A DNA stretch of 64,000 bases, from NCBI RefSeq assembly GCF_003121405.1, contig NZ_QBUY01000005.1:155376-219375 (forward strand), written 5' to 3'. Positions 8,833-18,106 of the stretch are shown piece after piece; the first letter of the stretch is position 1, and every line of letters begins with the position of its first letter. The translations under genes were made by a program, and so were the position numbers. The stretch is from Paraburkholderia sp. C35 (GTDB taxonomy: Bacteria; Pseudomonadota; Gammaproteobacteria; Burkholderiales; Burkholderiaceae). The notes under the pieces were generated by a model. That model made no database searches and was not told where the DNA came from. It saw nothing but the letters and a program-made list of their open reading frames with translations.

Positions 8833-9470
8833 GAACGGCCGTCCTTACGTACTGAAATGTATGGCGGAAGCGGGGACGAGTGCAGCCATTATCGGTTCAA
8901 TACGTGTGGAATTTAGCGAAAGGACTTTCTTCCGATGGACGGTCAGAGCGCTGCTGCGCAGAGCGATCTCGGATCGAATTTATTCAAAGGATCAGCGATT
9001 CTGTGCAAATTCGATCCGGGCTTTTCTTTTCAAATCAACGTGGAGCGCACGCGATTTCGTCTCACTGTGAGACTGAAATCGACAGCGCAATGCACGCCAA
9101 GACGTCGGACGTGGTCAGTTGACTGCTTGAAAAGAGCGGTTTTGGGTTGCTGAGGAGCGACAAGTCCTGCTACGAAGTGGCTGCGCTTGGGATGTGGATC
9201 GCTAAGGACCCTGAGATTTCATGTCGAACGCTCGGCGGTGCGTCACTCCATCGCGCATAGCGAGAGGCGGTAATCGTTCGTGGAGCAGTCCGCCTTGTTG
9301 GACTCGGATGAAAACGGGCGCTGCATATTCAGTTTCTGAAATTGCGTTAGCGTTCTTTCAAGCGAAGCGCGACGAAGCGGCGGTTCGGTTACTTATCTGA
9401 TCCGAAGCGAGCGGGAACGTGTAGATCTGAGGGTTGAGAAGGGGAGCTCGATTGAGCACCCCGTGGGTCA
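8833..9470. other. Unassigned stretch
   Basis: A 72-codon frame at 8935-9153 (+, containing LFKGSAILCKFDPGFSFQINVE) looks coding. A further frame to about 9260 (DKSCYEVAALGMWIAKDPEI) lies in a shifted frame. Both may be pieces of one decayed gene. No family was recognised, and nothing else was seen. Confidence 0.3.
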
Positions 9471-10076
9471 CTAGCGCGAGAAGTTATTAGGGAAGAACAG
9501 TTTGCCTAGCATCAGTGTAAGCAGAATAGCGACGATAAAGACATGAAGCGGCATTGCGCTGATACACCAACGATGCAACCGCGCGGCCGCCTTGGCGAAA
9601 TGCCAACCTATCTTCTGGCCGAGCGTCGATTCGGTCGCCAGAATGGGGAGGGACGACCTGCCCGTGACAGCATCCTTCAAGTGGCTGACCTGAAGCTCTA
9701 CCGCAGCAAGCGCGTCCGTGATTGCTGTGCTGAAGTTGTGTTCGATCTCTTTCTTCTTGAATTCGACGAGTGTTGCGAGCTCGGCATAACCGTTGAAATG
9801 CACTTCTTCGCCCATCTTTTTATAGCGCTCTTCCCAGATCGGATCATCCTTGATCATCTCGGCGACTCTCGCTATGGCTTCGTCGATGAGCTGTTTCGCG
9901 TGTTCCGGCAGCACTCCCTGCTTGCTAACCGCGCTGATCAGAACCTCCAATTTTTCGGCGGTCTGTGCAGTAGCAGTCTGCGTTGCCTCCAGATTCTGAG
10001 TGATCTCGAGAATCTGTTTGTAGAAGAGTGCTACGCGAGCAGTCTCGATCGTCGGGATGTCGCTGTTCATGAGCAA
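9471..10076 (-). CDS. StbC-like plasmid protein with C-terminal membrane anchor
   Basis: A 201-residue protein. A long, probably coiled-coil N-terminal two-thirds (LEATQTATAQTAEKLEVLISAV; FKKKEIEHNF) is followed by one C-terminal transmembrane helix (LHVFIVAILLTLMLGKLFF, about residues 177-195). Third gene of a tight minus-strand operon; its start overlaps the end of the ATPase gene by about 10 bases. Gene order and topology resemble the third gene of stbABC operons on broad-host-range plasmids, whose role is not well defined. The assignment rests on context, not on a motif. Confidence 0.55.
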   Translation of the reverse strand: MLMNSDIPTIETARVALFYKQILEITQNLEATQTATAQTAEKLEVLISAVSKQGVLPEHAKQLIDEAIARVAEMIKDDPIWEERYKKMGEEVHFNGYAELATLVEFKKKEIEHNFSTAITDALAAVELQVSHLKDAVTGRSSLPILATESTLGQKIGWHFAKAAARLHRWCISAMPLHVFIVAILLTLMLGKLFFPNNFSR

Positions 10077-10876
10077 TCGACTTGATGGTTACGTCTGAGA
10101 TCTTCAACAAGTTTTTCGGTAGCTGGTTCGGCGATATCAATATTCAGCGCGTCCCAGGCGGGGTCTACATATCTGGAGGCCTGACGCACCATCGTCTGCA
10201 TCAGGGCATTGTTCGCGGCTTGCTCAATAGCTCGCGTTTCCTGCGCAATAGTGGCTTCGTTAATCTTGGCATCATAGTCAGTATGGTCGCTACGTACGCT
10301 CGACCAGCTGCGGGTTGCCGAGGCGAGAACCGAGAAGACCTCCAGTTCCGGGATCCAGCAGTTCGGATTGAGTTGAATCCGGCCATCCTGCCCGGCGAAA
10401 GCGAACAGGCGTGGAAAGTATTGTTCGATGGGCGCGTTGGTCCGGGCTTTGTCGACCTTGTTAAACACAACGCGAATTCGGGCGGGAGCAATTCCCACGA
10501 CGTCGAGAAGGGTTTGCAACGTGGTAATGGTTTCGGTCTCACCACGCACTTTCTGCGTCGCGGGGACTACGACGTAGTCGAACTGCTCATGACCACCGGA
10601 TTTAATGAGATGGTCGATGAATTTCTCGACGTTCGATGCGCCGATGTCTGCGATGACGTTGCCGAGCGCTGAGTACCTGCGAAAGTCTGTATAGAATTCT
10701 GTGTACTCAGCTGCGTTGTATCGATGGACCCGCAGATCATAGGCCGACGCATCAAGGTTGCTGCTTTCGACGGACAGGAGCTCGCCACCAGTGCGCGGAT
10801 GAATCAGGCAACCCGCGATGGTGCTTTTGCCGACGCCGCCGAAACTATGGATGATCAGGATCTTCTTTCCGCTCAT
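10067..10876 (-). CDS. StbB/ParA-like P-loop ATPase
   Basis: A 269-residue protein beginning KKILIIHSFGGVGKSTIAG, a deviant Walker A (residues about 10-19) of the SIMIBI class. YVVVPATQKV is followed by a threonine-rich segment, and VVFNKVDKAR occupies the position of the NKxD-like base-recognition loop. This fits StbB/ParA/MinD-type ATPases that position plasmids. It overlaps both neighbours (about 30 bases with the upstream gene), so the three are translationally coupled. An intact catalytic lysine is visible. It probably works with the DNA-binding protein at 11639 and the repeat array upstream. Confidence 0.75.
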   Translation of the reverse strand: MSGKKILIIHSFGGVGKSTIAGCLIHPRTGGELLSVESSNLDASAYDLRVHRYNAAEYTEFYTDFRRYSALGNVIADIGASNVEKFIDHLIKSGGHEQFDYVVVPATQKVRGETETITTLQTLLDVVGIAPARIRVVFNKVDKARTNAPIEQYFPRLFAFAGQDGRIQLNPNCWIPELEVFSVLASATRSWSSVRSDHTDYDAKINEATIAQETRAIEQAANNALMQTMVRQASRYVDPAWDALNIDIAEPATEKLVEDLRRNHQVDCS

Positions 10877-11639
10877 TTGACTGTCCTTCAGAATTGGTAA
10901 TCACGCCCGTGGGGATGGTCCCTGCCTTCAGCCCTTGTACATATTCACGCACGGCCTCCTGGTTCTCAGGAAGGTACGGGTCCCAGTGTTTAATCTTGCC
11001 CTGCACGCGGCGCTCGTCTTCGAACGGCTCCAGTTGAGTTCGCACGCGTGTATCCCGATCATAGTGAACGCTCGTGGTGCCACTCGTATCGAAAGTACGG
11101 GTGTTTTCGCTTTCATTCGTGGCGTCACTGGGTTGCTCCTGCAAATCTCCTTTGTTTTCACATCCGGGTTCTCGACCACGAGACTCTTCTGCTGGATCTG
11201 CTGGCCGAATAGTCGCCATAGGGTCGCGGGCAGTGAGGGAGTGATTGCCCGGTGCAACTCTTGGTTTCGGCTCTTCAGCGGGCAAAATCGCGTTTGCTTT
11301 GGGACTTTCCTGCTTGGTCGAGTCCGCCAGGTGCTCTGCAGTCGAATCGCCCTCGTGTTGCGATGATCGAGCCGGTTCTTCTTGCAAGGCTGCGGGACCC
11401 GAAGCATCGCGGTGCTGTGAGCGGGCCACCTTTTTATTTGGGGAATAGCGCTCCGGGTGGCGCAGGAAATATTTGACCACCCCGTTCTTTGTGGCCGGAA
11501 CACTGTTTAGAACCAGGAATTTGGCGATGTTTCGTGCACTCACGCCGCGTGATCTCAACAGGCGGATCTCTGCATCGAACTCACTTATTTTTGTGCGCGG
11601 CTCGAAGTGCTCGGACGCAAGGAACTCTTCTACTTTCAT
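10845..11639 (-). CDS. StbA-like DNA-binding protein, first gene of stb-like operon
   Basis: From ATG 11639 the product has 264 residues. The N-terminal about 60 residues form a helix-turn-helix-like unit (EFDAEIRLLRSRGVSARNIAKFL, then KNGVVKYFLRHP). A long, low-complexity, polar middle follows, then a short conserved C-terminus (DPYLPENQEAVREYVQGLKAG). A GTG start at 11720 is possible but has no good ribosome site. A DNA-binding protein ahead of a ParA-like ATPase and a membrane protein matches stbABC layout. It is likely the adaptor that binds the phased 11-bp array starting 150 bases upstream, and so also autoregulates the operon. This is inference; the HTH assignment is by eye. Confidence 0.6.
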   Translation of the reverse strand: MKVEEFLASEHFEPRTKISEFDAEIRLLRSRGVSARNIAKFLVLNSVPATKNGVVKYFLRHPERYSPNKKVARSQHRDASGPAALQEEPARSSQHEGDSTAEHLADSTKQESPKANAILPAEEPKPRVAPGNHSLTARDPMATIRPADPAEESRGREPGCENKGDLQEQPSDATNESENTRTFDTSGTTSVHYDRDTRVRTQLEPFEDERRVQGKIKHWDPYLPENQEAVREYVQGLKAGTIPTGVITNSEGQSNERKEDPDHP

Positions 11640-11787
11640 TTCTTTCGATGTCTCTTTAGGGAGATATGTGCCTGGCCTTTGAATAGTCCATGCATGAGCA
11701 GTTTGCTGGATCTCCCGCACAAGGCGTCGGAGAAATGTGAACCCATTTAGTGCGCCATTTTAAGAATCGGCCGCAAGCAAGGTCCGT

Positions 11788-12154
11788 GATGCCGTATCGG
11801 TGTGCTGTGGGTGCCCCACTGCTGCCGTTCGATGCCATGTCGATGACGTAGCGATTCCACCACGGAGTGGCATCGGTGCCATGTCGATGCCGTGCGATGC
11901 CGAGGAAAGTGCCACTCCGATGTCACATCGATGCAGTTCCGATGCCGGATCCATGCCACATAAAAGCTGTCTCGATGCCACACAAGGCCATCGCGATGCC
12001 GGCTGATGTCACATCGGTGCCACGTGGATACCATTTGATGCCGAGGGGTCCACAGTGATGCCATGACGCCGCCGCGTTGCTGCCGTCCAATGCCACACCG
12101 ATGCCACACCGATGCCATAGGGCTGCCGTTAGGAGGCCGTGCAGAGGCGATGTT
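11788..12154. repeat. About 33 degenerate tandem units of 10-12 bp (centromere-like array)
   Basis: Units begin at 11788, 11799, 11810, 11821, 11831, 11842, 11853, then 11875, 11886, 11896, 11908, 11919, 11930, 11941, 11952, 11974, 11995, 12005, 12016, 12027, 12037, 12057, 12079, 12089, 12100, 12111, 12122, 12133 and 12144. The 11-bp consensus is GATGCCRYRYC. The exact hexamer GATGCC occurs 11 times, and every spacing is close to a multiple of 10.8 bp (43, 55, 10, 45, 33, 21, 42, 20, 43, 11). All copies would lie on the same face of the helix. The position directly upstream of the stb-like operon suggests a partition centromere. R1 parC is a known array of 11-bp units, but the unit here is different. 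Confidence 0.8.
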
Positions 12155-12426
12155 GAAGCCTTTTGCCGATGTCTCGAATAGGCGCCGTAGATTTGGTTGC
12201 GCGGCGGCCGCTGCCAACAGCTCGCTCTCAAAATGCGCCATTCGCTCACTGCCCTTGAAGTGCAGTCTGGAGGATTTCTATGTATTGCTAAGCGATTAAC
12301 GTTTTTCGTTTCGTACATCCCTTGCAAATGCCAGGTGTCTATGTTTTACTTCGAGCCAGCGCTACTCTGAGGTGTTTAACCCGAGTGCGACAACGAATTA
12401 GTCCGGGTCGCGGTTAGGCGGCATCT

Positions 12427-12523
12427 GTGTTCAGTACTCGCACTGAACACCCCTCAAAGGTTCCGCGGAGTTATCCGCGCGAACGTCGTTTTTTGCATCC
12501 GACGCCCTTACGGGCGTTTTTTT
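12427..12523 (+). ncRNA. Candidate structured RNA ending in a terminator
   Basis: Three consecutive stem-loops: GTGTTCAGT/ACTGAACAC (12427-12435 and 12442-12450, perfect 9-bp arms), CGCGGA/TCCGCG (12464-12479), and ACGCCC-TTA-GGGCGT followed by seven T (12502-12523), which is a standard terminator. No open frame overlaps. It could be a small RNA, such as a plasmid copy-control or antisense RNA, or the 3' UTR of an unseen transcript. No promoter is convincing. Confidence 0.4.
12502..12523 (+). terminator. Rho-independent terminator
   Basis: ACGCCC stem, TTA loop, GGGCGT stem, then a T tract. It ends the candidate structured RNA. Confidence 0.75.
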
Positions 12524-13144
12524 CAGCCCATAGCGAATCCCCGACATATCCACACAGAGGCAAGGCGCAAACCCTTGACGAGTGCGGCCGAGCGGGTTGT
12601 TTGCCTCAACCGTCGTACGACATACGCGCTTGGGGGAAACGCATCGGATTCGCAAGAACCGTAGGCGTAACCGTCCTTGGTGGACGGACTACTCACTGGA
12701 CGCGAGAGCGTCGGGGTGAGTGGGGTCGCCTTGCCCGCCAGTCATGGCAGGGAAGATCAAACACTGGAGATACGTGCGCTATCTCCGACCGTTCCTCATC
12801 GCGAAGGATGGAAGCGCGCAGGATTGGCTCCCCTTCAAGGGGCCGGCGCCTGGTCTGGTACCAGGTAACCTCGTGACCGTAAGGGCGAGGCTGAGCGGAG
12901 TTTTGAGTGGTCAGGCTACCGCCGGAATGGACATTTTTACGACAGACCGACCATTTCTCATTGTGATATGCGGGAGTTGCTTCCTCCCGGGTGCGCGGAA
13001 GATCGCGCATCGAACTCAGACCGGCGGCGAGACCGGGACGAGGAACGAGCTCCAACGCACAGGTTCGCGGCGTCATTGCGCGAACCAGTCTCCCCATGTC
13101 AAACAGAGGCAGAGGGGCGATATTTCACATTGTGGGAGAGGGAG
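12524..13144. other. Intergenic leader region of the integrase gene
   Basis: About 620 bases with no convincing gene. The integrase frame is open from 12968, but the extra 59 codons lack a ribosome site and look unlike protein. No repeat was noticed. Confidence 0.4.
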
Positions 13145-14611
13145 ATGTCTCGCTATAAGTTGAGAAGTACGGGATCGGAACCGCGTGTCGACGATACGCT
13201 CGACAATGATCCGGATGGCTGGCGCAAGCGTGTTGACGCGATTCTGCAAGCCAATATTCGCCGACGCGTGAATGGCCGTGTGGCGGCGCATCGCACGGTA
13301 GAGCACAACACGACAGTCATCTTCTGCGCGTTTGACACGTGGCACAACAAGCTCAACCACAAGGTCAAAAAGCCGCAGAATTTGACCGAGCGCCATGTGC
13401 AGGTGCTTGTGCGGTACTGGTACGAGCAGGGCAAGGCGGCGTCGACGATGAACAACGATCTCTCCGTGATCCGGAAGTTTTACGGTTGGATGGGGAAGAA
13501 AGGGGTTGTGCGATCGCTCAGGGACTATCTCCCTGACGCACCGGTCGAACGCGTTGAGCGCCGGAACATGGCCGCGACCGGGAACAGGTCAAAGTCCTGG
13601 AGCGCAAACGGGATCGACGTCGAGAAGAAACTCCAGGAGGCGTTTGCGCTGGATGAGCGCTTCGGAATCATTCTTGCGATGCAATTTGCGTTCGGCTACC
13701 GGCGCAAGGAAACGATCAGCATTCGCCCGTGGATCAACGATCTTCGGGCGGTGGGACAGAACGCGTTCATGATGTATGAGCGCGACGGCACCAAGGGCGG
13801 GCGGCAGCGGCTGATCCGGCTCGAGTTCCCTTTTCAGGTATGGGCGCTCGACTATGCGAAATCGCGGATTCCCAAGCGGGCTCATCTGGGGTGGCAAAAA
13901 ACGCGGCGCGGCCAAGACGCGAAGTTGCCGTACAGCCTTGAGCGGTACAAGGAATATATGAAGAAGCTCGGCATCTCCAGAAGGGATGTCTTTGTGACGG
14001 GCCATGGGGGCCGGGCAGAGTACGCGGAAAACTGCGCGCTCCTTCGCGGGTTCGTTCCGGCGTCACTCGGTGGGAAGGCAAACCAGATGCCGCGCGAAGA
14101 CCTAGAGATTCTGGAGAAACAGGTCAGCGAAAACCTCGGGCACAGCCGCGCCCGGATTACGCGAGATAGTTACTATGGCAGCCCACCGAACACAGATCCG
14201 CAAACGGCTGGCTCGGAATCCCCGGGGGAAAGCGGGAGCGGTGCGTCCACCGGTATCGTCGACAACGCAACGCAGCGAGCGCCGGTTGGGACTGTGACCA
14301 GCCTGGAGGAGCGGCTCGCCGCTGCGGGCGAAGCGCCGAAAGGAGTTCTGGACCTCATTGGTTCCTATTACCGCACGATGCCAGCAGGGCGTGTTCGTCC
14401 TGATCCGTCGAAACCACTGGTGCGTGGTGTCGGCAGGTTTGCAGCCAAAGTCGTCAATGAAAGGGTGAAGGCAGAGCCTGTGAAACGCAAGGGAACGGTG
14501 AAGAGCCGCCAGCACGCTGACCGTCAACTGCGTCTGCCTTTCCGGGACCGGCTGCCAACGATCACGCGCGTTACACGGGGGAAATCTCCGGGCGACGACG
14601 TGGACGATTGA
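13145..14611 (+). CDS. Tyrosine recombinase/integrase (plasmid type)
   Basis: A 488-residue protein from ATG 13145, with GGAGAGGGAG just upstream. The N-terminal about 150 residues are a core-binding domain (LTERHVQVLVRYWYEQGKAASTMNNDLSVIRKFYGWM). The catalytic domain shows Arg186 in FGYRRKE, a Lys near 217, His287 and Arg290 in GHGGR, His333 in LGHSR and tyrosines at 343-344 (DSYYG). These make up the R-K-H-R-H-Y set of tyrosine recombinases. A long basic C-terminal extension of about 145 residues follows. The family is often found near plasmid maintenance genes, where it may resolve multimers; the target site is unknown. Confidence 0.85.
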   Translation: MSRYKLRSTGSEPRVDDTLDNDPDGWRKRVDAILQANIRRRVNGRVAAHRTVEHNTTVIFCAFDTWHNKLNHKVKKPQNLTERHVQVLVRYWYEQGKAASTMNNDLSVIRKFYGWMGKKGVVRSLRDYLPDAPVERVERRNMAATGNRSKSWSANGIDVEKKLQEAFALDERFGIILAMQFAFGYRRKETISIRPWINDLRAVGQNAFMMYERDGTKGGRQRLIRLEFPFQVWALDYAKSRIPKRAHLGWQKTRRGQDAKLPYSLERYKEYMKKLGISRRDVFVTGHGGRAEYAENCALLRGFVPASLGGKANQMPREDLEILEKQVSENLGHSRARITRDSYYGSPPNTDPQTAGSESPGESGSGASTGIVDNATQRAPVGTVTSLEERLAAAGEAPKGVLDLIGSYYRTMPAGRVRPDPSKPLVRGVGRFAAKVVNERVKAEPVKRKGTVKSRQHADRQLRLPFRDRLPTITRVTRGKSPGDDVDD

Positions 14612-15058
14612 GGTGGCACCTAACGGCGTGGGGGCGCTGCCGCAGGCTCCCGCGTTTTAGGAATCGTGTGATGTCCTCATTGTTGGGCTGGTGCGACAGA
14701 TCATCTCGGTGCAGACCCACGATTTGCGCATATGTCGCGGACGGTGTGTGCTCAGCGGCACGACCCGGTGGTCACGGCTGAAGCGGCACCAGACGGCTGG
14801 AGCGGTGCACACCACAGTCCTAAGGCTGTTGTCGTCAGATTTCGTCGCAAGCGGGCGAGCGTATGGGCACGCTTGTACTCGGGTTCGGACGGGCGAAGCG
14901 GCGCGTTGGGCTGTGCGGCGAGTCATTCCGCCTTAAGCGATGGCCTTATGCCCGATTGGGCAGGGCAGAGTGCTTGGTATTGACTGCTGCACGCTCGCAG
15001 CCTGTTGCTGCACTTCCGACAGCTGGCGCGTCGCAAGCAGCGGAGAGCGCGAGTGCAG
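14612..15058. other. Intergenic stretch between convergent genes
   Basis: About 450 bases; only short frames of skewed composition. No gene, repeat or clear terminator was recognised. Confidence 0.4.
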
Positions 15059-17044
15059 CTAGCCGTTGAAGCGATCTCTACTTCGATCAGGGACGTCGGC
15101 GAACACCGTACGGACCGCCGATTCGACGTCATCCGGTCGGATCTCGGCAATCTGCTCACGCAATGCCCTCACTGCCGCAGAGTCGATCGTCCTCTGGATA
15201 ACGGCGTCGGCATTGGCAATGGCCTGGTTTGTGAGAGCCAGTACCAGCGTCTCTAGCGTAGCCGGGAGGATCCGGTAATTCGTACCTGCCAGCGTCTTCA
15301 GCTTTTTCGTAGCGTATTGCTGCATGTCGTCCGCGGACGGCACGTCGAACACAATTTTTTCCTCAAAGCGACCGCCGCGCGTCGCTGCTTCATCAATGCG
15401 GTCGTAGTGATTGGTTGCCGCGATGTAGATGATGTCGCGAATACGACCGCTGCCGCCATCCAGTGTCGTGAGGAGCTTGTTGGTCAGCGTGTGGTGACTC
15501 GAGTAACGTCGGTCACACAAAATGTCATCCGCTTCGTCGAGAAGCGCTACCGTCGGCCGTATCTCCCGGGCCTCGCGAATGAGTTTGTCCCAGGATTCCG
15601 GATCCGCCATGATTTCAGCGCCCGTAATCTTGAGAAACGCCCATTCGCTTGCCTTGGCCAACGCCATCGCTGCTGCCGTCTTGCCCGTTCCCGGCGGGCC
15701 GATAAATGCGAGACCAACCGGCACACGACCACCAATCTTCTCAAGACTGGCGATGTTCTTCATCTTGAACGCCAGATCCTTCAGCGCGTCGCGCGACTGC
15801 GGCGGCATGATGATCTCGTCAATCGACAGCACCTTCTCCGGCAGCTTGCCCTTACGGCCGACCATCTGTCGCATCGCAAGCATGGCACTGTCGAAGGACA
15901 CCTTACCCTGACCGATCAGACCATCGCGACGCATCGACTTGAGCTCGTCTCCGACCTTCGACAGACGGCTGGCGCTGAAACCTTCCCACCGGTCCGCGAG
16001 ACTAGTGACGACGTTGCCATCCACGGCAGCGAAGTCCAACGCTTCGCCGATCGACTTGCGCAGGATGGCCTGCCGCGCCTCGAAGTCGGGCGAGGGGACT
16101 TCGATCTTGTAGTCGAAGCGACCTTCGCGAATGCTCGCCGCGTCGAGCTTGTCCAGAAAGTTCGTCGCCGCGACGAATACCACGCGCGAGTTTCGCAGAG
16201 ACACTACCTCCGTCAGGATCACGTTCGTCAGATCCTGATCCATCGAATGCGATGCCCGGCTGTCACGGGCCTTCACAAAGGAGTCGAATTCGTCCACGAA
16301 GAATAAACAGACACCAGCACGACGGGCGCGATCGAACGCTGCCTTTACCTTCATCGGCGTCTCGTTGATCCAGGCAGACGCAACATCGCCGTACGCGAGG
16401 CTAAAGAACGGGATGCCCAGCTGGCCGGCAAGCGCTTCCGCGAAAAGTGTTTTGCCGTTACCGGGTTCGCCAAATAGCATCATGCCGTTTCGCTTGGACG
16501 CCTCCCCCTGAATAATCTCCTCCGCGGCGGCCAGCAGTCGACGCTTCGTGTCCGCCATGCCTACGATGTCGTCAAACGTATAGCGGGCGGCCTGCACCTT
16601 GTGGTCATAGTCGTAGGTGGGCGCTTGCGGCTGTTGCTGCTGGGACGGCTGGCCCTGTGCCGCCGTCGATGCCTTTGCGACCTGAGGCGCTGCCGTGCTG
16701 TTCGATGCGCCGTTACGCTGCATGCGACGAAGCTGGTAGACCATGCCAAGGAAACCCAGGCCCCAGATAATCGCGCCATACATGCTGTACTGGTTGAAAG
16801 CGAGCAACAGTCGAAGGAGGCCAAGCCTCAGCACACCGAATGCGCCCTGCGTCCACGTCCAGCTGTCGCGGCGGCGTGCCCAGAACGCCCACGCCGCCGC
16901 CAGCGTGATCGCCAGCAGATACTGGCTCGACGCGACGCTAAGGCGAGCACCACCTACGTCGAAAGATCTGAGCAGGTTCAGCGCCAGAAGAGCCGCTGGG
17001 ACCCAGAAAAACACATCAAAGAAATCTCGGAGAAGCTCGCGCAT
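15059..17044 (-). CDS. Membrane-anchored tandem AAA+ ATPase
   Basis: A 661-residue protein. It has N-terminal hydrophobic segments (residues about 8-24, 40-55 and 86-103), then a Gln/Pro-rich linker (130-142). The first AAA+ module has Walker A GEPGNGKT at 192-199, Walker B CLFFVDEFDS at 246-255 and a sensor VAATN at 291-295. The second has Walker A GPPGTGKT at 449-456, Walker B VALLDEADD and an arginine-finger-like GGRF. Both modules keep their catalytic residues. The layout resembles FtsH/Cdc48-like remodelling ATPases, but no protease motif (HExxH) is present. The start at 17044 has GAGGA upstream. It stands alone in the operon; its role on the plasmid is unknown. Confidence 0.85.
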   Translation of the reverse strand: MRELLRDFFDVFFWVPAALLALNLLRSFDVGGARLSVASSQYLLAITLAAAWAFWARRRDSWTWTQGAFGVLRLGLLRLLLAFNQYSMYGAIIWGLGFLGMVYQLRRMQRNGASNSTAAPQVAKASTAAQGQPSQQQQPQAPTYDYDHKVQAARYTFDDIVGMADTKRRLLAAAEEIIQGEASKRNGMMLFGEPGNGKTLFAEALAGQLGIPFFSLAYGDVASAWINETPMKVKAAFDRARRAGVCLFFVDEFDSFVKARDSRASHSMDQDLTNVILTEVVSLRNSRVVFVAATNFLDKLDAASIREGRFDYKIEVPSPDFEARQAILRKSIGEALDFAAVDGNVVTSLADRWEGFSASRLSKVGDELKSMRRDGLIGQGKVSFDSAMLAMRQMVGRKGKLPEKVLSIDEIIMPPQSRDALKDLAFKMKNIASLEKIGGRVPVGLAFIGPPGTGKTAAAMALAKASEWAFLKITGAEIMADPESWDKLIREAREIRPTVALLDEADDILCDRRYSSHHTLTNKLLTTLDGGSGRIRDIIYIAATNHYDRIDEAATRGGRFEEKIVFDVPSADDMQQYATKKLKTLAGTNYRILPATLETLVLALTNQAIANADAVIQRTIDSAAVRALREQIAEIRPDDVESAVRTVFADVPDRSRDRFNG

Positions 17045-17712
17045 TGGGTCCTCGAAATTGTTTGATAGAAGCTACGATCTTCGCGACCATCGCGATCTTG
17101 TTCGCCATGCTTCACGTCCATATTCATTCGGGTCGAGCAAAAGGCAAATCAATGCGTCGGCGCCTGTGCTTCGAATGACGTCGAACGATCTACCTCCTTT
17201 TCGCACCGTCCAAACTTCATCAGTTAAGGAAATCGACATGTCTGCGCTTTCGGCATGACAGCCGATCCGACTATGCTTGGGCCAAGAACGGGAAGCCTGT
17301 TCAGCGAGCGACGTCGTTGTGAATAACGTCGTTGCCTAGGACTTTTTGCTGATGCCGTTACACAACCCGTAAGCCGCGAGCTCACGATCGGCGATGTGAG
17401 CGCAGGTCGACAGATAATCCAGGCAACGCTGGCCAAAGACTTCGGTCAGGGTGGAGGTAATGAAAGGTTGAGCGCAAGCCGTTGTGGGAAAGTTGAGGGT
17501 CTGCAAGTCGAGGCATGATCTTTCCACGACGAAAGTTCGGCATGCGCTCTGTGAGCGTTTCGCGCATCGCATCGATGCGTATCGCCAACCCCGCATGGTA
17601 CGGAGTCAAGCGTTGATGCGCTCGCCGCCGGACTTCAAGAAACAGCGGCCGGGCTGGAACATTCGGGTGTGCGTGCCACTTTATGGTCGTCTGGTGGACG
17701 GCTGTACCAAGG
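17045..17712. other. Unassigned stretch with possible minus-strand gene remnant
   Basis: About 670 bases. On the minus strand, 17336-17470 encodes TSTLTEVFGQRCLDYLSTCAHIADREL, and 17480-17609 in another frame encodes MTPYHAGLAIRIDAMRETLTERM. These could be two halves of one frameshifted small gene. No family was recognised. Confidence 0.3.
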
Positions 17713-18075
17713 CTAGCGGAACAGGGGCATCACGAACTCTTCGATCATGTCATGGATATCTTTGCGGACGACGCGGGCGAGTTCATGCCGTTCGAAGAAA
17801 TCGACTGTCAGTAAGAGACTGGAGAACGCGATGGCTCCGAGCCTGGCGAGTGTGATGACTTCGTGAGCAAAACCGCGCGCCAACGCTGGAAATATCTGCT
17901 GAAGCGATGACAGTCCCATCACCATCCCCAAGCCGGATGTGATCGCCATGAACGGTGGTGCGAAGAAGATCAGTAAGGCCACACCATTGAAGAACATCCT
18001 GACGTAGAACGGAAGGCACGCATGGTCCGGGTGAATGAAATTGAGCAGCGAGTCGCTGTGTTTGCCGGTGCGCAT
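17713..18075 (-). CDS. Small hypothetical inner-membrane protein
   Basis: A 120-residue protein from ATG 18075, which has GAGGA upstream. There are two hydrophobic segments: MFFNGVALLIFFAPPFMAITSGLGMVMG at about residues 27-54 and ITLARLGAIAFSSLLLTVDFF at about 73-93. The C-terminal helix is charged (DIHDMIEEFVMPLF). No family was recognised. It may form an operon with the small frames upstream at 18107-18628. Confidence 0.6.
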   Translation of the reverse strand: MRTGKHSDSLLNFIHPDHACLPFYVRMFFNGVALLIFFAPPFMAITSGLGMVMGLSSLQQIFPALARGFAHEVITLARLGAIAFSSLLLTVDFFERHELARVVRKDIHDMIEEFVMPLFR

Positions 18076-18106
18076 CAATCATTTCCTCAAGGTAGTGGAT
18101 AAGGGC

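Noticed and set aside
11747..12241. 164-codon minus-strand frame rich in Trp-His-Arg
   Set aside because: It is a translation of the 11-bp array: three units make 33 bp, which keeps frame and yields WHR-like repeats. No ribosome site or family.
12968..13144. N-terminal extension of the integrase
   Set aside because: Open frame but no ribosome site; ATG 13145 has GGAGAGGGAG and starts conserved sequence.
15317..16306. 329-codon plus-strand frame
   Set aside because: Shadow of the double AAA+ ATPase on the opposite strand.
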